64,000 nt of DNA from Aspergillus flavus (taxonomy: Eukaryota; Ascomycota; Eurotiomycetes; Eurotiales; Aspergillaceae). How positions within the stretch are numbered: the stretch's first letter is position 1; the number at the start of each line of letters is the position of its first letter. The notes beneath the pieces were generated by a model, which did no database searches, was not told the DNA's origin, and saw nothing but the letters and a program-made list of their open reading frames with translations. Of this stretch, positions 42,101 through 53,946 are shown in pieces. The translations under genes were made by a program, and so were the position numbers. The stretch is taken from the NCBI RefSeq assembly GCF_009017415.1, contig NC_092410.1, positions 3,782,001-3,846,000 on the forward strand, given 5' to 3'.

Positions 42101-43598
42101 TTATGTGAGAAATGGCCGACTTGTCTCTATGATAGCGATCTTGAGTAGAGGAATAATATCCCCTAGCTCACTACCCATCACCGTATAAAGTGGACATACC
42201 AGAATATGATCGACTTGGTATTTTCCTGTGTGCCCCAAGTTTCCAAGGATGTTCAACGCCATATCCAGACTTTTCTTGACAACTTGGGAGCAGAACTTGA
42301 CTTGTCCAGGGAAAAGTGTCTTCGCCTTCTTGTTAAGTACAAACTCGACTGCCCAAAATAGACCTCGGCCTCGAATGTTGCCTACCAATGGAAGAGGTCC
42401 GATTTCCTTTCTCAGAAGAGTCTCCAGCTTCTGTCCTATATACGCACAGCGCTCAATGAGATTATCACGCTTGATTATCTTCTGTGCTGCGATAGCGGCA
42501 GCGTATGCTAGAGGATGAGCCTGTCATAAACAGAATTAGACTTTTTCTTCCAGCCTTAAGTGTTTCATGAACAAGAATACCTGGAAGGTATGACCATGTG
42601 CTAATCCACCGGACCCAGAAGATAGCGCCTGGAAGATCTTCTCATGCAGTAAGACTCCAGATAGAGGCACAAATCCTGCCCCGAGAGCCTTTCCAATGGT
42701 CTGGATATCGGGACCTCGGATTCCCTCTTGTTCCCATGCATGCATAGTGCCAGTCTTGCCCATTCCGCAAATGATCTGATAACACTTAAGATGATCCACA
42801 GCCAAGTATAACCTTTCAATCGGGTTCACGAAAGTCACTAACCTCATCCAAGATCAGTAGAACATCATATCGATCACGTATCCCCCTGATAGCTTTGAAA
42901 TACCCATGCACAGCAGGCAAGCAGCCCAAGGTTGCTCCACTAACTGTTTCAGCAATGAATCCAGCCACACGATCTGGTCCAACTCGTAGGATCTCATCTT
43001 CAAATTGCCGGGAAAGTCGTTGAACAAATGCCTCGTCTGATTCGTCTTGGTCTTTCATGCGATAGGCATAACAAGGATCAACAAAAGAGACATTGGGAGA
43101 CATGAAGTCCTGATAAAACTCCCTGCGCGATTCATGACCGGAAACACAGAGGGCTCCGATTGTATTCCCATGGTAGCTCTGTTTTCGCGCGATGAAGTGC
43201 GTCCGGCGTGGCTGGCCTCTCTCATGTCAATATTGAACGGCTAGCTTCAAAGCAGCATCGGTGGCTTCACTACCGAAATTGACAAAGATCGCTTTGGAAA
43301 GACCACCTGGCTTATGTGCCAGCAGCATATCTGCTAGTCGCTCTGTTGCATCATTTGTATATGGAGAACCGGAGTATGCATAGGCTATGTCGTTGCGGAG
43401 ATGCGCGTTAATCGCATTGAATATCTCTGGCTGGGAGTGTCCGAGGCATGAGACTGAGGGGCCGAAGCTTGCATCGATCACTGTTTTGCCATTTTTGAGG
43501 ATCAATCTGATTCCATCTCCGGCGACAATCTTTGAAGGTCTCTCGGAGAAAGACCGGTGGAGAATGTGGGATGAAGAAATGAACTCGTCGATAGTCAT
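42101..43598 (-). pseudogene. Class III aminotransferase with one in-frame TGA
   Basis: Exons 43598-42843, 42775-42581 and 42520-42101 join to 457 codons of a PLP-dependent omega-amino acid:pyruvate/4-aminobutyrate-type aminotransferase. The start is set at MTIDEFISSSHILHRSF. Visible parts: SVSCLGH, FVNFGSEATDAALKLA, SYHGNTIGAL, the aspartate motif LILDE(II) and MHAWEQEGIRGPDIQTIGKALGAG (PLP Lys in GKALG). The end reads VDHILVCPLYT. Between AVQY and HERGQPRRTHF the frame holds TGA at 43229-43227, where relatives usually have an aromatic residue, so TGG to TGA is likely. Both introns are canonical and everything else is intact. It is divergent from a cupin dioxygenase, 144 bp apart. Confidence 0.8.
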
Positions 43599-43742
43599 CT
43601 CCTCGTAGTCGGAGGTGGGTAACGACAAAATCGCAGGGTAACCGCACAAAGTATTCGTCACGACTCTTTTTCTTTAACTCTCGTACCTAAGTCCCAAACG
43701 GTATAGCTCCAAAGTATACTGACAAATTAAATCCATGAGCTA

Positions 43743-44294
43743 ATGCACGAAACAGACCTACCGAGCGAAATGGAGAAAGGTGATCAATCTACCCTTGCCT
43801 ACCGCGGTCCCAAGCTTCCAAACGTCGCAGAAGACCTGGTTGTCTCGAATGTGCTAGACCTTGACTGCGACGAGCGCCTATGGGTACCCCAAGCCCCAGA
43901 TGTCTGGTTCCAGCCTTTATGTTTCAATGTGTCTCAGGGATATTTTGTCAATATTCTGCGCGTGGGAAAGAGCGGCATACTTTCTCGTCATCGGTACGCT
44001 GGCCCCGTACATGCTACCATCCTACGTGGCCGCTGGCATTATCTCGAGCATGACTGGTGGGCCGAGGAGGGTGGTTATGCCTATGAGCCTACGGAGGATA
44101 TTTATACCCTGGAAGTCCCGGATGGAGTGAAGGAGATGGTTACGCTGTTCCATGTTACCGGTGCATGTATTTATGTCGACCCCGATGGAGTTGCCTTGAG
44201 TATTGAGGATGTATTCAGTAAGCTGCAGGCTGCCAGGAAGTATTATGAAGAGGTTGGGTTGGGAGCCAATTTTGCCGATCAGTTTGTGAGATAG
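43743..44294 (+). CDS. Cupin protein, 2,4'-dihydroxyacetophenone dioxygenase-like
   Basis: An intronless 183-residue single-domain cupin. The metal-binding core shows SRHRYAGPVHATILRGRWHYLEHDW and later TLFHVTG, giving the His/His/His facial triad of ChrR-like cupins such as 2,4'-dihydroxyacetophenone dioxygenase, which cleaves an aromatic ketone with O2. The start could also be the second Met (MEKGDQS, ten residues in). It is cytosolic. Divergent from the disabled aminotransferase, it may be the only intact survivor of a small catabolic cluster. Cupin substrate prediction from sequence is weak. Confidence 0.78.
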   Translation: MHETDLPSEMEKGDQSTLAYRGPKLPNVAEDLVVSNVLDLDCDERLWVPQAPDVWFQPLCFNVSQGYFVNILRVGKSGILSRHRYAGPVHATILRGRWHYLEHDWWAEEGGYAYEPTEDIYTLEVPDGVKEMVTLFHVTGACIYVDPDGVALSIEDVFSKLQAARKYYEEVGLGANFADQFVR

Positions 44295-44664
44295 AACTGC
44301 TTTTGAATTAAGGTTGTTTGATCAAGCCAAAATAAATGTTTATAGCATCGAAGAACGCGCACTTAGTCAAAGTAACACCTCCAGTCTCTCAGTTCCGATA
44401 CATCAAAGCCCCAGTATTCCATGATTTGACTTCATTTGATTTCTCATATGGCCATTTTAGACACCTTTCTGACAATTCTTGTAGATATAACTAGTGTACT
44501 TGACATTCTAGCGTAGTGTTCCTATGATATCATCCAAAACTCTCCAACGAGCTTTGTCAAGTGGGTCAAACTTCGAGGTCTCACCCGTAATAAAGTCCAA
44601 TAGATTGTATCCTATACTGTGTCCTAATTCTAAGCTTCATAAAGTTCGAATTCTCGAAACGTTC
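44295..44664. other. Intergenic between cupin gene and transporter relic
   Basis: A+T-rich, with short frames only. No gene seen. Confidence 0.5.
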
Positions 44665-44957
44665 TCAATCCTTCTTGTTCCCCGAAAGCCGATCAATCTC
44701 ACTATGTGTCAGCCTCTCCTCGAAAATTTCTTCTTCACTGACTTGAATCGAGTCGAGCACGCGAAGAGCTTCCCCAGGGATCCTAGGTCCCCGATACTTT
44801 CCCCTCTTCGAGAAGATATGAACAGCAAACACGATACCATCAAACCAACCGACACGACAGAGACATAGTTCATATTCTCTTTCGTGACAGGCCTCACCGA
44901 AGGCAGAAAAAAGACAATATACAATAAGGCGACCCACGCTACCGAGATAGCCGGCAT
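44665..44957 (-). pseudogene. C-terminal relic of an APC-type amino acid permease
   Basis: On the minus strand, SVAWVALLYIVFFLPSVRPV and TKENMNYVSVVSVGLMV in one frame continue in the next frame as VFAVHIFSKRGKYRGPRIPG. The segment ends EERLTHSEIDRLSGNKKD with a stop at 44667-44665. This is the last two membrane helices and cytosolic tail of a fungal amino acid/GABA/choline permease. A single-base frameshift falls near 44850. Upstream of 44957 all transporter homology ends abruptly, where the divergent fragment at 44961 begins. Confidence 0.7.
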
Positions 44958-44960
44958 CGA

Positions 44961-45128
44961 ATGCTCGATATTATCGAATCACGAGGGTTCAAGAATGTAG
45001 AAGTGGCGCTTTCGGTCTTGGAGAAGTTATGGAGTCTGCAAATTGCCAGGAGGACGACTATGGAATCTGTACAGGTTGTCTGGCTTGATATTGTGCGACA
45101 GAATGGTATTGAGCTTTCTTTAACATGA
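44961..45128 (+). pseudogene. C-terminal relic, possibly of a fungal transcription factor
   Basis: A 55-residue plus-strand frame (MLDIIESRGFKNVEVALSVL, then EKLWSLQIARRTTMESVQVV, then WLDIVRQNGIELSLT) ends at TGA 45126-45128. It is strongly protein-like and resembles the last helices of some fungal Zn2Cys6 regulators, though that assignment is tentative. It begins within a few bases of the truncated end of the permease relic on the other strand. Confidence 0.5.
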
Positions 45129-46807
45129 GATCCGTACAGCTTTCACTCCGTTTTGATAATTTTGAAATATCCTTGTATGTTGTAACTCGAATTCTGCTGC
45201 TTTCGAGAAGATTTTATGTTTCTATTCTTTACAAGCCTTGAATCTCTGAGGACATATTATTGCCTATCTCACGATGGCAGAGGACGTTGTGTGATGAAAT
45301 GAACAGTATCTTAATGTTTTGATTGATGAAAGCTTTTGTACGTAATGTAGCCACCTAGAAATTGCTCTCATTTCCCTTCAGGCGCGACAGTTTGGTTACT
45401 CCACTCCAAGACCCTTTCTCCTACCTTTTACACGCTCCTGCGAGCTATCTTGTGTTTCCTCTCTCGAGCCTCGACCTGTCTCTCTACCAGATTGCCTATC
45501 GGGCATTACCCCCATTGCGACTTGGCTACTTAACGTAATCCCAGAGCGAGTGGCCCATGCCACTCATAAGCGTAGATAGAAATGTATGGCAAGCCGTCCT
45601 ATTAGATGACTATATTCTCCATTACTAGCCGGATATTTAAGTACCACACTAACCTCATAGAATCGTATATGCCGCCTTATTAATAGGGCCGAGAAGTTAT
45701 ATACATAATATCCCAAAAATGGCAATAGGAATTGGGAAGCATGTAGGTAGTCGCCCATAATTATTGATTAATGTCCAAGATGTTCATGGAAGCTCAGCTC
45801 AGTCCACGGTTCTGCGCTGGTTTACCCGATCGGGTATGGTCGGGTGTAGCCCAATTGGTGTTTGAGGGGATTTTGCCCTAGCTGCTGATGGGTAGTAATC
45901 CCTACGTGACTACTGCAAGAGATGGAAGGTATCTAGTACAGTTTAGTAGCTCCAGACTACCGTTTGGTTGAACTACCGCAGTAATTATGGATTCTCGAGC
46001 CAATTGATCGTCGATCGGAAGGTTACGATGCACACGTGAGATTAGCAGTAGAGTTAGCATGAGGAAGAGCGAAGCTCAAAGAAACGGCACTTCGTTAGTG
46101 GGGACACTGCAAGATGTTCCTCTCAGCGGGATCCAATTCCCTGTTCCAGCTGAAAGAGGCGCGGTTTCAAGCTAAAGCCATTAGGCTTGCCAATAAAGTT
46201 TGAGGCCAACAGCACCGCCGCCACAAGTGTCACCGAACCCTGACCATGAGATGAGTCAAAACAGAACCAAGAGGCTCTAGAACAGATAAAATTACGAAAT
46301 GATCGCCAGTGAACGGTGTATCCGCCCATTAGGACTAGAGATCCAATTGTGCTAGTTCATATGGGGACCAACGAGCACGGAACGAAGGCAACAAAATTGT
46401 CTAGACCCACTCCTTGCCATGGTCTTTAGGCAGTTGGGTTCCACCGGATGGAGGCGAGACCCTGGCAAGACAAGGGTCCCCGTCAAGCCACAAGAAATTC
46501 TCACCTGCGAAGCTGAATGCCATATGTAGTATCCTTCTTCTCTGCCCCTTTTGCTCCGCCCAGGAACGTGTTGAAGCTGGTCAATACTATCCTCTGGTCG
46601 AGCGGTAAATCAAAGATTAGGGGCCACTGGAAACGTTTCACATATCACTCTGGAAACGCGAGTATCCCGCTGCGATTCATGACAGGTTGTTGCAGGCGAT
46701 GTTCCCTATACCTATACCTAAGGCGTTCCACTGCGATTCATTCGGCTCTCTCCGACAGCATCCATAATGCGACTCGTTGATCAATTAATAAGGACACAAC
46801 AAAACTA
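45129..46807. other. Gene-poor, partly TA-rich DNA
   Basis: No supported gene. The segment 45560-45780 is A+T-rich with many TATAT/TAATA words and may be a decayed repeat. The last 300 bp hold the DUF3433 gene's promoter. Confidence 0.5.
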
Positions 46808-49800
46808 ATGCGACAATGGAAGGATCTTATCGGGATGCCACACAGGGATCGAGCGCCGGGATGGCGTCCTGCTACGCTTCGTGGCATTTACTTGGGCTCG
46901 CTGGCCGGGCTCATGTTAACAATGTTGATCACGATAGGAGGAATCTACCTGGGTAGTGCAGCGAGAGGCGGACTCGCGATCTTTAGCTCGACCGAAGACA
47001 TAGCTACGGCACAACAAGTGGCATATACCTTCGTGCCCATGGTGATGGGTGTTATAATCGGTGTCATGTGGTCCTTCACTGAGTATGATGCTCTTCGACT
47101 TGAGCCGTACTTCCTACTCTCAAACCCCAAAGGCGCTTCAGCTGATGTACTGCTTCTCAACTATGTTTTCGGCCATTTCACCACTACTCCATTTAGGGCA
47201 GCCCGCAACCGACATTGGGTCGCGTTCTGTGTGTCGATTCTGAGTATTTCATTGCAGTTGATACTCCCAGCAGTCCTGGGTAACCTTGTCAGCGCAGAGG
47301 TAGTCTCTTTGCATTTCCCGCAAACGCTAAAAACTTGGCCCAGGTTTATCAATCTAGATACGCATGCATACTGGACATTTCATAATATCGCGAATCAAGC
47401 ACTCTCTATCAACCTTGCCCATTCGACTAACGATGTAATTGGGTCCAGAAGATATGCGATGCCCCCCGTTCAGACATATTGGAATAGTGGATCTGAGGAG
47501 GACATGTGGAGGCTGAACCAATCAGTATATTGGGCAGATGTATCGTGTGCTTACATCGACGGCGATGGTTTACTTGCGGAGCTGTCACGTATAGAGGGGG
47601 ATCATGAAGCACTGCCTGTATCTGAGCTTCTCCTGTCAGATCAAGGCGGTACTCGACTAGCAAATGTTGCGGGGGCTTTCGACACTTGTACCGCGCGGTC
47701 CGATCAAGAGGAAGACATGGACATTCCTCAAATACAGTATTGGAAGCTGTTGCAATGGAATGAAAACCCAAAGTTCTGTGGACAATTCGACCTCGTCGGG
47801 GTTGCAGTGCATGCGAATCAAGTGGTAGACGCTCAGCATGGTTCGAACAAGTCTTCAGACCAATTCAGTCCATTTGGGTGCAGCGTCGATTATATGACGG
47901 CTGAGGCAGAGGTCACATTATATGCGAATGGCTCGGTCGCTTTGGTCGATGTTCAATCGGATGCAGCCACAAATCTGTCAGAGACTGGCTTTGATACAGT
48001 AATGTTTAGCAGCTCACTGCTGCGCATGGCAGTCGCTACCAATCATATGGATGACCAGTACGGGATGCTGTCCCAAGGTGATGTATGGTCTGAAGTTGAT
48101 GCAGCTATCAGTCAGTCCTTCGTCCCTCTAATGAGCCGTACCTTTGACCTTCGGCAAACTGTTCATGTCAAGAGTATCCGTATTGTTCAGCGGGTCGCAT
48201 TACTTGTCCAAAAGAGTAGTGTCCTTGTATCGGCAACGATCCTAACGTTTGGAGTGGTACTTGTTGCGACCCTCCTCTATCTGTACCCACGTCGTCCGAA
48301 CTTTCTGAGCGGCAACCCTGCGTCGATTGCATCAATGTGTTGCATAGCTACAGATGTCATCGATGCTACAAGCCTGGAGAAGCTGTCCCAGATGGAACTT
48401 GAAGTTTTATCGACCCGGCAGCTTCGATGCTTCCTGCGCAAGGGCAGCTGTAGCTGGAGGGAAACTACTCAAGGACAGCGTCTGGCTATCTCCTTTCCTG
48501 ATAGTAAGTCAAGCTGAACTGGGGTAACTGCGAGGCGATGGTATTGATATTGATGCATTACAGACGCCACTCCTCGAAGCCAAAAGAAGCCTCGGCGAAG
48601 GGCCGACCCTCCGCCCCCTTTCCTCATGATCCCTATCTTTATCCTGGAAATCTCAGCCTTTCTTGCCGCACTAGGAGGCATGCTCATTATCATTTCGAAG
48701 TCCTTCCAGTACGGATACTTCCCACCTTTGACTGATGTTAAAGCGGACGACCCAAGAATTATATGGATGTTGCTCCCTCCCGCCAGCGCTGCTCTCATAC
48801 GGGGATTGTATATATCAGTTTACCAGAACTTCACTATTTTGGAGCCTTGGTTCATACTTCAAAAGGGCAACGCAACTGCTCGGTCCTCCTTTCTGCTAGA
48901 CTATGGGTCCCAGAGCCCATTTGCCGTGGCGCTAAGGTGTTTCAATCGTCGTTATCTACTCCTTGGTCTTGTATCTTTGACGTGTATTCTCAACACGATT
49001 CTGACTATCCTTGCAAGCGCTCTATTCGCCCTGGAGTACACTCCGATGGCTACCGGCAACATTGTCCAATCGGAATATGACCATCAATCCTACAATGTCG
49101 GCAATCACACTTCGATCTTGTCCGAGGCCGATCTTTTCCAGAGTAGCATCTACACTGGCATATCTATACTTCCCTGGACTACTACAGCTCACTCCTTGCT
49201 TCCCGTGCAGTCGAACATGACTGAAGACCAATGGGCTACCAGTCCGTTAGTCGGCATCGGCGCCAGCCTAACATGTCAACCACTTTCTGTGGCAAACAGC
49301 CATTCTGAAGACATTCTTTCAGGTCCGACCTATTGGCAATACTCCCCATCCGGGCATCCGAATACAACTTGTCGTATCAGTGCGCAGGAATCAGCCCTCA
49401 GTGGCTCGAAAGCAACGTTTAACGTCGACTTCATTGCCCCCACCGAATCAGACCAGAAGCATCCCCTATGCCGAAGGCCTGGCATTCTGGTTGTTGCCCG
49501 ATCGAACGAGGCAGGTCTTGCTGAAGTTCCACCAGAGAACATTGCTGCACTGTACTGCGAATCCAGTGCTACAATTCAAACCTTCCTTGCCACCTTCGAC
49601 CTTCGCGGATATGTCGAGATCTATGATACTATGAACGGAACCGCCATCACGGAGGGTCCCATGCTAGCCAACGTCACTGCAAGCCTGGCTAATTACAATA
49701 GAGCATTTGCGAACCCACTTCAGGCTAATATCACTCAATACCCCGCGAAAGACCGTCACAAAATACTGCAGAACTGGTTCGGACTCTTGGCAGCCCATGT

Positions 49801-50371
49801 ATACAAGCAGAAGAACACGAGCGATTCAACTACAATCGATATTGACCTTTTGATCGAGGCGGCAACCCTAGTCTATCAGACAGTGTTTGCGACTGATCTC
49901 ACGCTCCATCGTGACTTTCACTTCAATCGCCTCTCTACACCCGTGTCGGTTCCCGATGCTACTATCTTCGATACCTTCATGTCCTTTATTCCGGTTCGGC
50001 CGGCTTTCATCGTGGTCTTCCTGATTATAGCCTTCGACACATTCGTCCTAATGTACGTGTTCATTACAAGAAAGAGAAGGTTTGACTTCCCCCGGAGCCC
50101 CCGATCAATTGGGTCAATGCTCCCCTGGATCGCTAAGAGTAAGATGCTGGACGATTTCAGAGATACTTCTTCGTGGAGCGCATCTGAACGGGCGGCACAT
50201 CTGATGAAGTTAAATAAGAGATACGCTCTGATCAGGACGGATCTGGGCGATGGGAAGGGGACGTACGCACTGGATGAGGAGCCTAGTGTTGTAGGAGAGT
50301 GTGATGTTCGTGATATACCCGCCAAGGACCCTGTTGTTCAGAGTACGCCTGTACATAGTGATAGATCATAA
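46808..50371 (+). CDS. Large DUF3433 multi-pass membrane protein (two repeats)
   Basis: Exons 46808-48503 and 48564-50371 form one gene of 1167 residues. The 60-nt intron (GTAAGT...TTACAG) restores PDN|ATPRSQKKPRR, fusing two halves that would otherwise look like two genes. Each half repeats the same plan: hydrophobic segments, a WSF/YxNFT...LxPYFLL or LEPWFIL motif, a run of small helices, a ~300-residue extracytoplasmic Cys- and N-glycosylation-site-rich domain, then a C-terminal helix with a basic R-R-x-x-F tail. The signature sequences are EYDALRLEPYFLLSNPKG and YQNFTILEPWFILQKG. DUF3433 proteins are specific to filamentous ascomycetes, plasma-membrane or wall-associated, and of unknown function. 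Confidence 0.88.
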
Positions 50372-50531
50372 TGCATCAGAATCCACAGTCTCGAATCTCA
50401 CTTGACGCTACAGCATAGGCTGCCTCACCCTGCTAGATACGGTGTAGGACAAAAGCCAGAGGCTGAGAATAACAATATGAGCGACATAGCAAGAGAAGGA
50501 ATGAGTTGAGTAACTGCGTAACTGAGCAATA

Positions 50532-51041
50532 TCATTCCCCTCTCTCCCCAGGACTACAGACAACAACCCCACACGGCTTCACTTCACCACTTTCCCTTTT
50601 CCTAATATTCTCCTGAATAACTTCCTTGTTCTCCTCAATCTCCTTTTTAAAACATGCTTTTTCCTCCTCTGCGAATGGTGGTGGTAATAACGAGGAGCCT
50701 GGCTTCCAGCACTGCTCCTGGGGCACTTTAGTTCCATCCACTCCACGATACATATCTTCCATCTGCGGGTCAAATGTATCCCGATCGAGAAAGGCTTTGA
50801 TCAATCGGGGTGGAAGGCCGATGGCGTCTAGTATGTCGTGGTCAATTGTCGAAGCTTGGAGGACGCCATCGCAGCCCAGGACAAAGGCAGCCTCTGGGCC
50901 GGACTTCAGGTTGCGGAAGATATTGGATAATTCTTTTGAGTCAGGGTGGTTGCCGGGGTCAGGGCCGTAGTACCTGATGACAACCATTGTTTCGTTTTGA
51001 TTTGGAGGATTGGGAAATATTTTTTTGGAGATGAGCATCAT
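50532..51041 (-). CDS. Hypothetical protein, 169 residues
   Basis: A single minus-strand frame from ATG 51041 encodes a soluble, mixed-charge protein without signal peptide or membrane segment. Segments such as VVIRYYGPDPGNHPDSKELSN, AAFVLGCDGVLQASTIDHD and a Lys/Glu-rich helix (FAEEEKACFKKEIEENKEVIQENIRKRESGE) look genuine. I do not recognise a family. It could also start at the internal METMVV-like Met 18. It lies just downstream of the DUF3433 gene, converging with it. Confidence 0.6.
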   Translation of the reverse strand: MMLISKKIFPNPPNQNETMVVIRYYGPDPGNHPDSKELSNIFRNLKSGPEAAFVLGCDGVLQASTIDHDILDAIGLPPRLIKAFLDRDTFDPQMEDMYRGVDGTKVPQEQCWKPGSSLLPPPFAEEEKACFKKEIEENKEVIQENIRKRESGEVKPCGVVVCSPGERGE

Positions 51042-51282
51042 TGATCATCCAATGGGTGAGTTGACTCTTTATATAGAAAGATGATGAATGAGCCACATGA
51101 CATCCCACCGCTTTGCAAAACAGCGATACTGTACTAGGTATCCTTGTAACAATACTTAGAGAAGAGTGAATCTACAACAGAGATATACTTGCAAGCTCTA
51201 GGGTAGCTTTACGATAGTATATTATTTTGCAATATAGAGCAAAATAACCAAAAACACTATATCAAGAGCCAATAGCTCGGCG

Positions 51283-51353
51283 GCATCATTGGTCTAGTGG
51301 TAGAATTCATCGTTGCCATCGATGAGGCCCGTGTTCGATTCACGGATGATGCA
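51283..51353 (+). tRNA. tRNA-Gly, anticodon GCC
   Basis: A 71-nt cloverleaf: acceptor stem GCATCAT paired with ATGATGC, discriminator A, A box TGGTCTAGTGG, anticodon stem-loop CATCG-TTGCCAT-CGATG giving GCC, short variable loop, and B box GTTCGATTC. No intron. A T-rich stop (CTTTTGCTTTTTC) follows within 6-15 nt, fitting Pol III termination. The upstream 50 bp contain TATATC-like words. Confidence 0.97.
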
Positions 51354-52065
51354 CTAATCTTTTGCTTTTTCTTTTTCCTTTTCACTTTACATTCTTACCA
51401 CCCTTGTTTTTATCTTTCTTATTCCCCTACATTTTTCCTTTCGAAAATAGAAACTGACAAGGAAAGCTTCGGGAAATGTCTTTTATCCCTGAGTATGTTT
51501 TGTTATAGGCGCAAACCCGTGCGAAACTCAAGCGGGTATCATGCGTATTATGCGTATAGGATTCAACCCCACACATTCTTGTATGTCCAATTGCCATATA
51601 ACACGATGGATCTCAATGTATCGATAATTGGAGTTTTTTTACTACTTCGCCTTCTATTACAATCGAGGGGTGGATCATGGTGGCAAGGTCTGTGGATTCA
51701 TTTCAACTGAAGGGTAATCCTCTTTATATATAAATTTACGGAAACCACATAAAATAGACGTTATCATTATATTCCATTTTTCTTGCCTATATATGATTTG
51801 TTAACAAATAGAGATTAGCTGATCTTACTCAAAAAGATATATTTAAACTGGCCGTTCGTAAGTAGTTATTCATGCCATTGGAGGACCTGAAGGGGTCCTG
51901 GCAGACGGGTAAAGCGCCGTGATCTGCCGTTGATGCGTACCCTCAATACCCCAACGCCAGTGATGCCAACGCCGTACTGAATTTGTTAGTCTTTGAATTC
52001 AATCTCCACTGAGCTGCTAGTGCCGTATAACCTCCACTTTGCTGGTGTCACATGGCCCGCATGGC
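51354..52065. other. Intergenic after the tRNA gene
   Basis: The first 60 bp are T-rich Pol III terminator. The rest is A+T-rich with no gene. An inverted-repeat-like GGACCTGAAGGGGTCC is seen at 51882-51897. Confidence 0.6.
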
Positions 52066-53946
52066 TCACTTTGCCAGCGTCTGGTCAACCAACGCCCGAT
52101 ACTCTCTTTGTTTTTGACATTGGTCGAGAAAGACATGGTATTTTGCCTGCAATAAACTCTTTTCTCTCTGATCCTCAGTCGGGAAGAAACATTTCCCAGG
52201 CTTGCTCATCTTCTCCATAATCTCCTGGAGATCAGCTGTGTTTCCTTTCGCATCCGCGGTAGCAGCCTTAGCACCCAGCATTGCGGCTCCGTGACACACG
52301 GCCGCATTCACATAGAACGGAACCACAACAGTCATGTCACAAGCAGAGGCAATCAAGTTGACTAGAATGTCATTTTGGCATTGAGACCCCGACATGAAGA
52401 TGGAGGTAATGTGATGACCGGACCGATTCATGCTCTTAATGATTTGTCGGGTCTGCAACGCGATGAATTCCAAGGTACTGTAGTAGAGGATGGCGAGGCT
52501 GTTGATTGATGTATCGCTTGTCAAACCGACGATTGAACCCGTCATCTTCGGATCAGCCATGGGGGATCGATTACCCCAAAGGTCCCCGTAGTAGAAGAAA
52601 TGGCGTGCAAGGTATGCAACACAGGGGGCGTTGTTTTTATCAGCCATCTCCCGTAGATGCTCGTTTAGAAATGTGAAAATGTTGGTTTTCTGCACGTCTG
52701 CCAGGTCCTTCGCCTGATTATACGCCGGGTGAGTTTCAATAACATGCTTGAGTAGCTGGCCCGTTGCAGATTGCCCTCCTTCGGCCATCCAGCAATCGGG
52801 AAGTAAGACATCTCGATACGGTCCCCAAACACCAGGAACGAAAACGGGATTCGGCGACATAACGAGGTGACATGTGGAGGTTCCTGCTACCGCTGCGAGT
52901 CTAGTGAAGAGTTCTTGTCTCTTGTCGCTGGGGTTGCTGGGGAGATCAACCTTGGCTCCGACCGTGCCTATCCAGCCGGCATAGGCGTCGATAACACCAC
53001 TACCAATGGGAATACCCACTGGTAAACCTAGCTCCTTGGCTGCTTTCTCGGATAGATAGCCGGCGAGCTCTCCTGCATGGAGATGTTGACCATTCTGTTT
53101 AACTATGGATTAGACACTTGTGACATCGCAAAGCCTACCTAACATTGGGTACGCTTCTGAAAGGTTTAACTCACCAGCCCATGTTTTCCCCCTATTGTGG
53201 AGAAAGCATTCTCCTTGAATTCACCAAGTCCAATGGTCTCGAAGAAGTCCTCGGCCCATCCACCAGGCACGCTACACTCAGGATCATTCGGCAGATATCC
53301 CTGCTTGCAAACGAGACTGCATAAGCTCCTCGTCTCACTACCGGTCGCAATATGAGTGAGAGCATCCGCCAAGTCATAGAACTTGTACTTTGCGAATGTC
53401 TCAGTGGGCATATTATTTTTCAGCCACAGGATCTTGGGGATCTCCATCTCAATCGACATTTTCCCTCCCACATAACTCAGCACCTTGTGTCCAGTGGCAT
53501 TAATCTTATCTGTTTCACTTCCTGCTCTGTGATCCAGCCACAGGATCACGTTCCGGTCATTGTTGAATTCAGGCCCAGTAACGGAGACTGGCTCATCGGT
53601 ATCGGTGGAGAAGGCAGCGAGAGAGCAAGTCGCGTCAAAGCCAATGCCACGGACGTGCGATGGGTCGATCTTGTTCTCGGCGAGTGCGCGACGTACTGCT
53701 AAGCTGATGCAGCGCCATATATCTGTGGTAGATTGTTCCTTTTACCAGATACACCGGGTCAATCACCGACCGTCACCAGATAAACGGAATTTGAGTAGAA
53801 CTCACATAGTACACCTGTCCATAATGCCAAAGAGCAATATCTTCGGAGGCTAATCCGACTATCTCGCCGGTATGGTCAATGACACAAGCGCGTGCACTTC
53901 CCGTGCCTACGTCAACGCCGATGTAGTAGCTGTGTTGAAGTTGCAT
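52066..53946 (-). CDS. FGGY-family carbohydrate kinase (ribulokinase-like)
   Basis: Exons 53946-53806, 53738-53175 and 53094-52066 give 577 residues, the usual size. The N-terminal phosphate motif is YIGVDVGTGSARACV. FDATCSLAAF, ILWLDHRA, PKILWLKNNMP and the C-terminal ATPase signature FMSGSQCQNDILVNLIASACDM follow, with GAAMLGAKAA near the end. This layout matches the eukaryotic D-ribulokinase (YDR109C/FGGY) branch, which phosphorylates D-ribulose. It shares a 555-bp promoter with a xylitol-type dehydrogenase read the other way. Together they could carry a pentitol through the ketose to ketose-5-phosphate. D-xylulose as substrate is an alternative. Confidence 0.92.

Noticed and set aside
48504..48563. 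Treating the two DUF3433 halves as separate genes
   Set aside because: A canonical 60-nt intron joins them in frame, and the second half has no good start of its own.
51882..51897. Inverted repeat as an RNA gene or terminator
   Set aside because: Too short and isolated, with no promoter boxes.
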